NCBI RefSeq assembly: GCF_003002025.1 | Contig: NZ_PVZB01000031.1 | Location: 1 to 64,000, forward strand | Direction: 5' to 3' | Source of the DNA: Paraburkholderia sp. BL25I1N1 | Lineage (GTDB): Bacteria; Pseudomonadota; Gammaproteobacteria; Burkholderiales; Burkholderiaceae | Length of the DNA: 64,000 nt | Shown here: piece after piece, positions 28,345 to 35,956 of the stretch | Numbering within the stretch: position 1 is the stretch's first letter | Layout: each line of letters opens with the position of its first letter | The notes under the pieces: model-generated | The model's input: only the letters and a program-made list of their open reading frames with translations | The model's database searches: none | What the model was told of the DNA's origin: nothing | Position numbers and translations under genes: made by a program

Positions 28345-29046
28345 GTGAACAAATCCCAACTGCAGTCCTCGCTGTCTCTTCACGAAACGGTTCGGGAGGA
28401 GATTCGCAGCCGCATCACGGCGGGAACGTATGACCCGGATGTGCCAATCCCCTCGACGGCAATGTTCAGTGAAGAGTTCGGCGTTAGCACCATTACGGTC
28501 AAACGTGCGTTGCGCGATCTCCAGGCCGCCGGCGCAATCGTGTCAATACCAGGCAAAGGAACTTACGTCAAGAAGCAGCGTAGGTTAATGCGGCAGCTTG
28601 ATGTAAAGCAGCCCTTTCTCGACGACACAAGCATTCGTCCAATATCAGTGACGCGAGAGAAGATACTTGACCCGACCATGGCTTCGTTGGAACCGTCCGA
28701 CCGTGTCATGCTGTGCGTTCGAAAGACGATATGGGCGGACGACGCTCCGCTAGTCTACGACACTACCTATCTTTCCACCGATTTGAGTGACCAGATCATC
28801 GAAGAATTTGCTGGCCACTTCGTCGTAGACGTATTGGAGCGGCACTCGATCCACGTAGTCAAGACACACGTCGTCATCGACGCCGCTCCGGCGTCGGGTG
28901 CCGTCGAGGAATTATTCGCGGTGCCTAATGGCTACCCCACACTACGTCGGCTCTACAAGATGGTCACGAGCGATCCCAACGTCACGGTCTATGGCGTGTT
29001 GCAGGCGCCGTTTGACCGGCTTGCGTGCAGGATTGAATTCACTTGA
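28345..29046 (+). CDS. GntR-family regulator, HutC/UTRA subfamily
   Basis: 233 residues. The N-terminal winged helix-turn-helix (about 10-75: HETVREEIRSRITAGTY, FSEEFGVSTITVKRALRDLQ, GKGTYVKKQ) is followed by a UTRA ligand-binding domain ending in APFDRLACRIEFT. The GTG at 28345 was chosen because GGAGA stands 5 bases upstream; the longer upstream frame would place the operator inside the gene. It is the natural candidate to bind the six ATAC-N3-GTAT sites, with a pathway compound as inducer. Confidence 0.85.
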   Translation: MNKSQLQSSLSLHETVREEIRSRITAGTYDPDVPIPSTAMFSEEFGVSTITVKRALRDLQAAGAIVSIPGKGTYVKKQRRLMRQLDVKQPFLDDTSIRPISVTREKILDPTMASLEPSDRVMLCVRKTIWADDAPLVYDTTYLSTDLSDQIIEEFAGHFVVDVLERHSIHVVKTHVVIDAAPASGAVEELFAVPNGYPTLRRLYKMVTSDPNVTVYGVLQAPFDRLACRIEFT

Positions 29047-29310
29047 AACGGCGTACCGACGGTCGCACGCCGTGAATCCGACCGAGCTGTAAGCGGTGCA
29101 AACTCAGCCCTTAGCGTCGCGTCTAATCCACCTCTCAATGCGCCTGTTACGGGCCTTATCGAGAGACCAGCGAACACCTGATGCTTGAACTCAGGACCTC
29201 CTTCGCAACCGGATGCGACGCCCACAGCACTATCCCCACTGTTTGGGACGTTCAAAAAAGCAGGCGCTACGTACGGCTTGGCAGGACCGCCGAACGACAA
29301 CCCGTTGCGT

Positions 29311-29345
29311 TTGACGACACCTGTTATACCAGCTATGCTTGATAT
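29311..29345 (+). promoter_or_regulatory. Candidate promoter with tandem operator, before binding-protein gene
   Basis: TTGACG (29311-29316), 17-base spacer, TATGCT (29334-29339). Operator units ATAC-CAG-CTAT (29326-29336) and ATGC-TTG-ATAT (29335-29345) cover the spacer and the -10 box. The binding-protein ATG is at 29380. Confidence 0.65.
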
Positions 29346-29379
29346 ACCATCACAAGGACTACACTGAGGAGACGCTGGC

Positions 29380-30234
29380 ATGAGACTGAGAAAGGTTTTT
29401 AATACGGTCGCGGTTGTTGCGGCGCTTTTTGGCGCACAAGCAGTGCATGCTCAGGGAGTTCTGAGTAAGGCCAAGGAGACAGGAACGATACGGGTCGGCA
29501 TCTTCAATCAGGCTCCTTGGGGATACGTTGACGCAAATCGAGACGTGAAAGGACAGACCGTCGATATCCTCAAGGCGGCATTTGCTCCGCTTGGAATCAC
29601 GAAGATCGACGCGGTCGTGACTGACTTCGGGGCGCTCATACCGGGCCTGTTGTCCAAGCGGTTTGACGTCATTGCTGCCGGCCTGTATATCAAGCCGGAG
29701 CGATGCAAGCTGGTTGCTTTCGGAAACCCCGACATTCAGATGAGCGACGCTTTGCTGGTTCACAAAGGGAATCCAAAATACCTGCATAGTTACGCTGACA
29801 TTGCAAAGGACAAGTCCGTAACGCTGTCAACGGGCAGAGGAAACGTTGAGTATCAGCATGCAATCGACGCAGGCATCCCGAAAGAGCGAATAAGTGCCTT
29901 CACGGACAACGATACCGAACTTGCCGCGCTGACGACCGGCCGTGCAGACGCCGTCGTCGAAACCGCAGCGACCGTCAGCGTTTGGGCAAAAGCGTCCGGC
30001 AACATTGAGCGTGCGTTGCCATTCGCGCAGCCGGTAAGCGCAGACGGGAGAACGCTCTACGGTTATCCGGCGCTTGCTTTCAGGCCGGCCGATGCCGACT
30101 TCCGTGATGCGTACAACGCCGAACTCAAGAAGCTTCGGAAAAGCGGCAAGATGCTGGAAATTCTCAAGCAGTATGGCTTCTCGGAGACGGATCTCCCGCC
30201 AGAGAACCTGACTGCGGCAGATCTGTGCAAGTAA
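29380..30234 (+). CDS. EhuB-like ABC transporter periplasmic binding protein
   Basis: 284 residues, signal peptide ending AVHAQ. EhuB-type landmarks: TIRVGIFNQAPWGYVDANRD, VVTDFGALIPGLLSKRFDV, GLYIKPERCKLVAFGNPD, and PALAFRPADADFRDAYN near the end. GAGGAG stands before the ATG. It is the intact counterpart of the broken gene at 23629-24519 and may supply the shared permeases. The PrpD-like gene follows 77 bp later. Confidence 0.88.
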   Translation: MRLRKVFNTVAVVAALFGAQAVHAQGVLSKAKETGTIRVGIFNQAPWGYVDANRDVKGQTVDILKAAFAPLGITKIDAVVTDFGALIPGLLSKRFDVIAAGLYIKPERCKLVAFGNPDIQMSDALLVHKGNPKYLHSYADIAKDKSVTLSTGRGNVEYQHAIDAGIPKERISAFTDNDTELAALTTGRADAVVETAATVSVWAKASGNIERALPFAQPVSADGRTLYGYPALAFRPADADFRDAYNAELKKLRKSGKMLEILKQYGFSETDLPPENLTAADLCK

Positions 30235-30311
30235 GCGTGGGCGAACAAGCACCTGATCCAAACGTTCGGAGGCTGGCCCACGGCCTCCCCTTCCAATCTA
30301 TAAGGCAAGTT

Positions 30312-31766
30312 ATGGAAGCGCCAGACCGCCAGCCCCATCAAAGCGAATCCCCGTCGCGCGTCGACCACATCCTTTTTCCCAGCAAGCCGGTTCACCACGA
30401 CGCCGGTGTACTGGCGCGGTTTCTCGCAGAATTGACTTACGAAGAAATTCCCGCCGACGTCGTTCACATGGCCAAACTCATCACGCTTGATACGGTCGGG
30501 TGCATTATCGCTGGAACCCAAACCGCATTAGGCAGAGAGATATTGGCCGCCTACGACTGCGGAAGTGCAGGTGGCGGGTGCTGTGTCCCCGGAACCTCTT
30601 TGCAGTTCCATCCGTCGCTCGCCGCGAAGATTAACGGGTGGCTTTCCGACGTTCTTGACTACGAGGACACTGCGAGCGGTCATCCGAGTGCAACGGTCAT
30701 TCCTGCGGCATTGGCCGTAGCTGAGCGACTGAAGGCGACGCCCAGGCAGCTGCTCGCCGGTATTGTCGCTGGCTATGAAGCGGGCCTTCGCGTTCATGAT
30801 GCGACGCGCGCGAGCCCGGAAGCGTACCGACGGTTTGCCGTTTATCACGCGTGGCATGGGGTGGCGGCTGGTGCTGCCGCCATGGTGGTCTCCGGAGGAA
30901 CGGAAGAGCAGTTCCGCTCTGCCTTGGGGCATGCTGCCGCGAACACTAACATACCACTCTGGTATGTCCAATACGGTCGACCGGCGCACGCCTTGAAAGC
31001 TAACTACGGCCAGATGGCGTTGGGTGGTGTCGATGCCGCGCTCTGCGCCCGTCAAGGTATCATCGGTCCGTTCGCCATGTTGAGCGATTCCGAGCGAGGC
31101 TTTGCACGCGTTATCGGATCGGACCGATTCGACCCAGCTCAGTTTTCTTTGGCTCTGGGCGAGGATTGGCGGACAAGAAAGGTAATGCTGAAGAAGTTTC
31201 CGAGTTGTGCTTTCCTTCACACGACGATCGATGCGGTGTCTCAAATAACAAAGGCCAATGACATCGATCCAGATGACGTTGAAAAGCTTGAAATTCGTTG
31301 CTTCGAAAGAATTGTCGAGTGGTTCTCTGACAGGGCGCCGAAAACTGCGCTCGATGCTCAGTTCTCGGTGGAATACGTGGCTGCTATGGCACTTCACTCC
31401 ATCGAACCCGGCCGCGATTGGTATTCGCCAGACGTCTTCAATGATGCTCAAATCACTGCATCGATGTCGAAGATGGACGTAGGAATTGACCCGGTGGCTG
31501 AAGAAGCGTTCTGGGGCGAGAAAGAACAATGCATGTCGACCGTTACCGCGTATATGAAAAACGGTAAGTCCTATTCGGCGAACGTTCGTTGGGCGCCGGG
31601 CGAATGGCAGAGGCCTCTAAGCGACGCAGACGTTGTAGAAAAATTCCTTAGTAACGTGAAGGGGACGTCGCTAGATCAACGGGGATCACAGGTTGTAGAG
31701 AAAATAATGCATCTCGATGAACTGCACGCGCTCAATGACCTCACCGACCTGCTTCGCGCCTCATAG
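30312..31766 (+). CDS. MmgE/PrpD-family protein
   Basis: 484 residues. Family landmarks: LITLDTVGCIIAGTQ, VLDYEDTASGHPSATVIPA, AGYEAGLRVHDATRAS, YHAWHGVAAGAAAM and KFPSCAFLHTTIDAV. The ATG at 30312 follows AAGG. It is co-directional with and close behind the EhuB-like gene. Distinct from 10659-12077, so the two probably act on different steps or stereoisomers. Confidence 0.85.
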   Translation: MEAPDRQPHQSESPSRVDHILFPSKPVHHDAGVLARFLAELTYEEIPADVVHMAKLITLDTVGCIIAGTQTALGREILAAYDCGSAGGGCCVPGTSLQFHPSLAAKINGWLSDVLDYEDTASGHPSATVIPAALAVAERLKATPRQLLAGIVAGYEAGLRVHDATRASPEAYRRFAVYHAWHGVAAGAAAMVVSGGTEEQFRSALGHAAANTNIPLWYVQYGRPAHALKANYGQMALGGVDAALCARQGIIGPFAMLSDSERGFARVIGSDRFDPAQFSLALGEDWRTRKVMLKKFPSCAFLHTTIDAVSQITKANDIDPDDVEKLEIRCFERIVEWFSDRAPKTALDAQFSVEYVAAMALHSIEPGRDWYSPDVFNDAQITASMSKMDVGIDPVAEEAFWGEKEQCMSTVTAYMKNGKSYSANVRWAPGEWQRPLSDADVVEKFLSNVKGTSLDQRGSQVVEKIMHLDELHALNDLTDLLRAS

Positions 31767-31896
31767 GTCGCCAGCTATCTTTGTTCGCGTTTTTCCTCGA
31801 GCAGTTGATTGACGCTTGTAGGACGATCGCAAACCATCAACTCGACGATAGGCATTGCGTCATTCCTCCGGAAACGCCGACCGGAAATCTTCAAGG

Positions 31897-32245
31897 AACA
31901 CCACCGACAGCAACCACAACCTGCCGGTCGCGCCGAACCTGCTGCAACGCGACTTCTCGCCCGCTCGCCCCGATCAGGCCTGGAGCACAGACATCACGTA
32001 TATCTGGACTGACGAGGGCTGGCTGTACCTGACGGTTATCCTCGACCTGTTCAGCCGTCAGGTGGTGGGTTGTCGATGCAGCCGCACATGCGCACGGAGC
32101 TGGTGTCGGACGCGCTGCGTATGGCATGGTTTCGCCGCCGGCCGGAAGCGGGCCTGATCGTCCATAGCGACCGGGGTAGCCAGTATTGCAGTCATGACTT
32201 CCAGGACCTGCTTAAGGGCTACGGCATGCGCAGCTCGATGAGCCG
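31897..32245 (+). pseudogene. IS3 orfB transposase, central fragment
   Basis: Plus-strand frames give TTDSNHNLPVAPNLLQRDF, RPDQAWSTDITYIWTDEGWL (first Asp), DLFSRQVVG, then after a frameshift RPEAGLIVHSDRGSQYCS (second Asp) and GMRSSMSRRG. It stops before the family's NAxxES Glu segment, so the DDE core is incomplete. Confidence 0.8.
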
Positions 32246-32567
32246 TCGAGGCCTTGAAGCGGCGTTTGGTTTTCGCCTTGATGCCGTGCAGCTTCATGAG
32301 TCGCTGGACTCGATCCTTGCTGACGCGAATGCCTTGCGCAAACAGCTTCTTCCACACGCGCGGCCAGCCGTACTCGCCTTTGGATTGCGCGTGTACGGCC
32401 TTGATGTGGACCAGCAGGGCGTCATTGCTGATGCGTCGGCGCGGACGGTTCGTATCGACGTCCCGGGCCTTGCGGGCGTGGTAACCGCTGGGGCTGACGC
32501 CCAGCACCTGGCAGGTCAGGGAAACCGGCCATTGTCGGCTGTGAAGCTCAATCCAGGCGTACTTCAT
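32246..32567 (-). pseudogene. IS3 orfB transposase, N-terminal fragment
   Basis: It begins ELHSRQWPVSLTCQVLGVSP and continues SGYHARK, GEYGWPRVWKKLFAQGIRVS and RVQRLMKLHGIKAKTKRRFK, where the opposite-strand fragment takes over. It overlaps the end of orfA, as usual for IS3 elements using a programmed frameshift. Confidence 0.8.
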
Positions 32568-32851
32568 CCCGACACCTTTGCGAAGTACGCCGTGGCTTTT
32601 TCCAATATGTCGCGTTCCATCTTCACGCGTGCCAACTCCGCACGTAGCCGCGCAATCTCCATCTGTTCGGGAGAGGTCTGTTTGCCTGCGCCGTTCAGCT
32701 TGCCAGCGGCATCGGCCTTCACCCAGTTGTGCAGCGTCTTCGGGCTGATGGCCAGTATCTTTGCCACCGCCGCCATGCTCTGGCCGCCGCGGACCATGCG
32801 CACGGCTTCTATCATGAATTCCTGCGTATACCGTGCTCTTGGATTACCCAT
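32564..32851 (-). CDS. IS3-family OrfA
   Basis: 95 residues: helix-turn-helix (FMIEAVRMVRGGQSMAAVA, AISPKTLHNWVKA) and a leucine-zipper tail (EIARLRAELARVKMERDIL). Intact, with GGAGG before the ATG at 32851. Its orfB partner is broken. Confidence 0.88.
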   Translation of the reverse strand: MGNPRARYTQEFMIEAVRMVRGGQSMAAVAKILAISPKTLHNWVKADAAGKLNGAGKQTSPEQMEIARLRAELARVKMERDILEKATAYFAKVSG

Positions 32852-32883
32852 CGTTGCTACCTCCTTGCGTGAGTTTTACACAC

Positions 32884-33210
32884 TCAGCAAGGGATCCATT
32901 TTTGCCGGGCAAGCTCACCGCGTCGAAAACGATATAGGCGGCCGTCGCCGGCATGGATCCATTGGGCCAGACCCCGCAGGCGATCAATGAATAGGCCGAC
33001 CATGGTAGCCGCCATGCGAGATCGCTCCGGATAGCGCGCCTGGACTGCAACGATGGACACATGTGCCGCGGCCAGACTGCTCTGCGCCAATGCATCCAGT
33101 GAAGATCCCAAGCTGCTTTCGAACTGGCGTAGCGCACCACGGATGGCCAAGTAAGCGGTGAAATAAGCGCACATGGTTTCCTGAGTCTTGATCGCGCAGC
33201 ATATGTCCAC
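32884..33210 (-). CDS. Unrecognised protein fragment
   Basis: Up to 108 residues, mostly helical and alanine-rich (AYLAIRGALRQFESSLGSSL, RMAATMVGLFIDRLRGLAQW). It ends only about 30 bp from the IS3 orfA start, so its C-terminus may come from the IS end, and it is probably a truncated gene. No family was recognised. Confidence 0.35.
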   Translation of the reverse strand: MDICCAIKTQETMCAYFTAYLAIRGALRQFESSLGSSLDALAQSSLAAAHVSIVAVQARYPERSRMAATMVGLFIDRLRGLAQWIHAGDGRLYRFRRGELARQKWIPC

Positions 33211-33231
33211 TCATTGACAGGTGGACATATG
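33200..33231. promoter_or_regulatory. Hairpin over the IS66 tnpA start codon
   Basis: Perfect 11-bp inverted repeat CATATGTCCAC (33200-33210) and GTGGACATATG (33221-33231) with a 10-base loop. The second arm contains the tnpA ATG (33229-33231), so in mRNA the stem would hide the start codon. Confidence 0.55.
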
Positions 33232-33726
33232 ACGCAGAATCCCTCAGATCCGTTGAAGCTTGAGCCCGTCGGCGTAAGCAGTGATGGCCGACGGCGCTAC
33301 TATGACGAAGAGGCCAAACAGAAGTTGGTCGAGGCCTGCCTGCAGCCGGGCGTGTCTTTGGCTGGCATGGCGCTCAAGGCTGGTGTGAACGCGAACTTGC
33401 TGCGCCGGTGGGTCAGCAAGCACCAGGAGAAGCGCGACGGCACCGTCGCGATGGACGTAATCGAAGGTACGCCGTCGGCGTTCGTGCCGGTCGTCGAGAT
33501 TGGCCGCACCGACGCGCAGTCGAGGCAATCCGGAGCGCAATCGGAACTCCTGCCGGCGCGCGGCGAATCCGTGCGCCGCTCACTGCGCCCACCGGCCCCC
33601 TCACGGCTGACGGTGGAAATGCCCAATGGCATTACGCTCAAGCTCGAGTGTAGCGGGCAGGACACGACGTTGGTGTCGGCGATGATCGAAACGCTGGGGC
33701 GCTACCATGTTCCGGCTGGACGCTGA
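33229..33726 (+). CDS. tnpA: IS66 protein TnpA
   Basis: 165 residues. N-terminal helix-turn-helix region (RRRYYDEEAKQKLVEACLQ, GVNANLLRRWVSKH), a variable middle, and the conserved tail LTVEMPNGITLKLECSG and MIETLGRY. The next gene starts inside its end (overlap of 20 bp). Confidence 0.88.
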   Translation: MTQNPSDPLKLEPVGVSSDGRRRYYDEEAKQKLVEACLQPGVSLAGMALKAGVNANLLRRWVSKHQEKRDGTVAMDVIEGTPSAFVPVVEIGRTDAQSRQSGAQSELLPARGESVRRSLRPPAPSRLTVEMPNGITLKLECSGQDTTLVSAMIETLGRYHVPAGR

Positions 33727-34060
33727 ACTGCGGGTCTACCTGCACCGCGACGCGGTCGATTTCAGGAACGGGATTAACGGTCTCGTTATCCTGGTCGAGC
33801 AGTCCATGCAGCTTGACCCATTTGCCCGTGCGGTCTTCGCCTTCCGTAACAAGCGTGCGAACCGCATCAAACTGCTGTTTTACGAGCGCTCGGGTTTCTG
33901 GCTGATGATGAAACGGTTAGAGGCTGACCGTTTCGTCTGGCCACGTCGACAGCAGGCAGTGATGGAACTTACGAGCGAGCAACTTCACTGGTTACTCGAC
34001 GGCATCGACATCGACGCGGTGCGTCGTCACCCTTCGAGGCAGTACCGACACGTGAGTTGA
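33707..34060 (+). CDS. tnpB: IS66 accessory protein TnpB
   Basis: 117 residues with the TnpB signature VDFRNGINGLVILVEQSM, AFRNKRANRIKLLFYERSGF and LHWLLDGIDIDAV. It overlaps the end of tnpA, so translation is probably coupled. Confidence 0.9.
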   Translation: MFRLDAELRVYLHRDAVDFRNGINGLVILVEQSMQLDPFARAVFAFRNKRANRIKLLFYERSGFWLMMKRLEADRFVWPRRQQAVMELTSEQLHWLLDGIDIDAVRRHPSRQYRHVS

Positions 34061-34164
34061 ACGTTCAGTAGCCGCGCGCCGGGCGTGGTGCGCGCGACGC
34101 CCGGCGTGGTTGTTACACTTTGACGTAAACCCATTCGTTGTGCAGCTTCGCTACCGTGGGGCAC

Positions 34165-35781
34165 ATGAATAGCGACGCCCGCCCCCCGTCCGCTGAGGAC
34201 GATCTCAAACAGCTCTCCCCCGAGGCGCTGATCGCGCGCATTCTCGAGCTTCAGTCCCATAACCAGCAACTGGCGCAACGCATCGGGCAACTCGAGGAGT
34301 TGTTCGGTCTGGCGCAGCTCAAGCGCTTCGCGCCGAGCAGCGAAAAACTCAGGGATCGCGTGTTCGACGAAGCCGAGCAGATCGCCGCGACCGAACCCGG
34401 TGACGATGATCCGGATGGCGCATTCGCGCTGCCCGATACGGGACTGCCGGAAGTTGGCAAATCCGAGCACGGTAAGCGGGGACGCAAGCCGCTGCCGGCC
34501 GCGCTGCCGCGCCGGCGCATCGAGTACGATCTGTCCGATGAGCAGAAGATCTGTGCATGCTGTCAGAACGCGTTGCACCGCATGGGCGAACAGACGAGCG
34601 AGCAGTTGCACATCGAGATCCAGGCGGTGGTGCTGCAACATGTGCGTTTCAAATACGCGTGCCGCCACTGCGAGCGCAACGCCGAACGCACGCCGATGGT
34701 AATCGCGCCGATGCCCGTGCAGCCGTTGCCGGGTAGCAGCGCGAGCGCGGCGATGATTGCGACGGTGACAACCGGCAAATATGTTGACGGCACACCGTTG
34801 TACCGGATGGAGCACGCGCTGGCCCGTGCTGGCATTGCGGTGAGCCGCGGCACGCTGGCGAACTGGATCATCAGGCCTGCCGAGCTGCACTACAGGCGGC
34901 TGTACGAAGCGATGCGCCAGACACTGTTGTCGCAGCCGCTGATTCACGGCGACGAGACGACGGTGCAGGTTCTCAAGGAAGAAGGCAAGACGCCGCAAAG
35001 CACGAGTTATATGTGGACGTACAGAAGTGCCGGGGACAGCGAGCAGCCGGTGGTGCTGTTCGACTACCAACCCGGGCGCGGGCAGCAATATCCGCAAGCG
35101 TTTCTCGCTGGCTACGAAGGCATGCTCATGACTGACGGCTACAGCGCCTGGCGCACGCTCGAAGGCGTGACCCATTTCGGATGCATGGCCCATTCGCGGC
35201 GCCTGTTTGTCGACGCGCACAAGGGGCAGAAGAAAAAAGCCGGTGGTCGCGCGCTGCAGGCGCTTGAGTACTTCAAGGCGCTGTATCAGGTCGAGACCCT
35301 GGCCCGGGCAGAACTGCCCGATGGCGAGACGCGAGCCGACTACACCTACCGGCTGCGGCAGCAGCACAGCGTGCCGTTGCTGGAAGCGCTCAAGGCATGG
35401 CTGGACACACAGGCGCCCCAGGTTCTGCCTGAAAGCCTGTTGGGCAAGGCGATCAGCTATACGAGAAACCAATGGAAATATCTAAGCCGCTACGTCATCG
35501 ATGGGCGTGCCCCCGTGGATAACAACATTCTGGAAAGAGATATCAGGCCATTTGCAACGGCGAGACATTCGTGGCTCTTCTCTGACACAGTTGCGGGCGC
35601 GAAGGCGAGCGCCATGGTCTACAGCCTCGTGCTGACGTGCCGGGCCTGCAACGTCGAGCCCTATGCATATCTGCATCATGTGCTCAACGAGCTACCGCAA
35701 AGAGCGCCCGGGGCTGACATCGGCGACCTGCTGCCTTTTAACTTCGCCAAACGAGGGACGCTCGCTACAACCCACCCCTGA
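34165..35781 (+). CDS. tnpC: IS66 transposase TnpC
   Basis: 538 residues. An N-terminal coiled coil (LIARILELQSHNQQLAQRIG) and RFAPSSEKLRDR are followed by a zinc-finger region (CACCQNALHRMG, CRHCERNAERTP). The DDE core follows: HGDETTVQVLKEEGKTPQST, MLMTDGYSAWRTLEG, then DNNILERDIRPFATARHSW and the conserved tail GDLLPFNFAK. Complete. A remnant of another IS66 tnpC lies at 43560-45190. Confidence 0.92.
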   Translation: MNSDARPPSAEDDLKQLSPEALIARILELQSHNQQLAQRIGQLEELFGLAQLKRFAPSSEKLRDRVFDEAEQIAATEPGDDDPDGAFALPDTGLPEVGKSEHGKRGRKPLPAALPRRRIEYDLSDEQKICACCQNALHRMGEQTSEQLHIEIQAVVLQHVRFKYACRHCERNAERTPMVIAPMPVQPLPGSSASAAMIATVTTGKYVDGTPLYRMEHALARAGIAVSRGTLANWIIRPAELHYRRLYEAMRQTLLSQPLIHGDETTVQVLKEEGKTPQSTSYMWTYRSAGDSEQPVVLFDYQPGRGQQYPQAFLAGYEGMLMTDGYSAWRTLEGVTHFGCMAHSRRLFVDAHKGQKKKAGGRALQALEYFKALYQVETLARAELPDGETRADYTYRLRQQHSVPLLEALKAWLDTQAPQVLPESLLGKAISYTRNQWKYLSRYVIDGRAPVDNNILERDIRPFATARHSWLFSDTVAGAKASAMVYSLVLTCRACNVEPYAYLHHVLNELPQRAPGADIGDLLPFNFAKRGTLATTHP

Positions 35782-35956
35782 AGCACCCCAGTCTGGGGTC
35801 CAGTCCGCGTTCTCCACGAGCTCCGGTATAAGTCGATCATCGGTCGGCAACGTGCGCGTGCTCGCTCTCGCCGCGCGGGCGCCAACGCGGTGCAATCGCG
35901 ACCTCGGCTAAAATAACGGGGTGCTCGCTCTCGCATCAACCAGCGGAAATCATCCC

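Larger units (their letters stand above)
31855..32880. mobile_element. IS3-family element with head-to-head halves
   Basis: orfA and the N-terminal part of orfB read on the minus strand (32851 down to about 32246). The central part of the same kind of orfB reads on the plus strand (about 31897-32245). The halves meet at a CTTCAAGG sequence. Either an internal segment was inverted or two truncated copies face each other. Outer ends were not identified. Confidence 0.7.
33229..35800 (+). mobile_element. IS66-family element with three intact genes
   Basis: tnpA, tnpB and tnpC follow in order and without lesions. The inverted-repeat ends could not be placed, so the limits given follow the genes. 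It is a different IS66 subgroup from the remnant at 0.7-2.4 kb. Confidence 0.8.

Noticed and set aside
34027..35472. A 481-codon minus-strand open frame
   Set aside because: It lies wholly antisense to the intact IS66 tnpC; the arginine- and histidine-rich product is the typical shadow of a high-GC gene.
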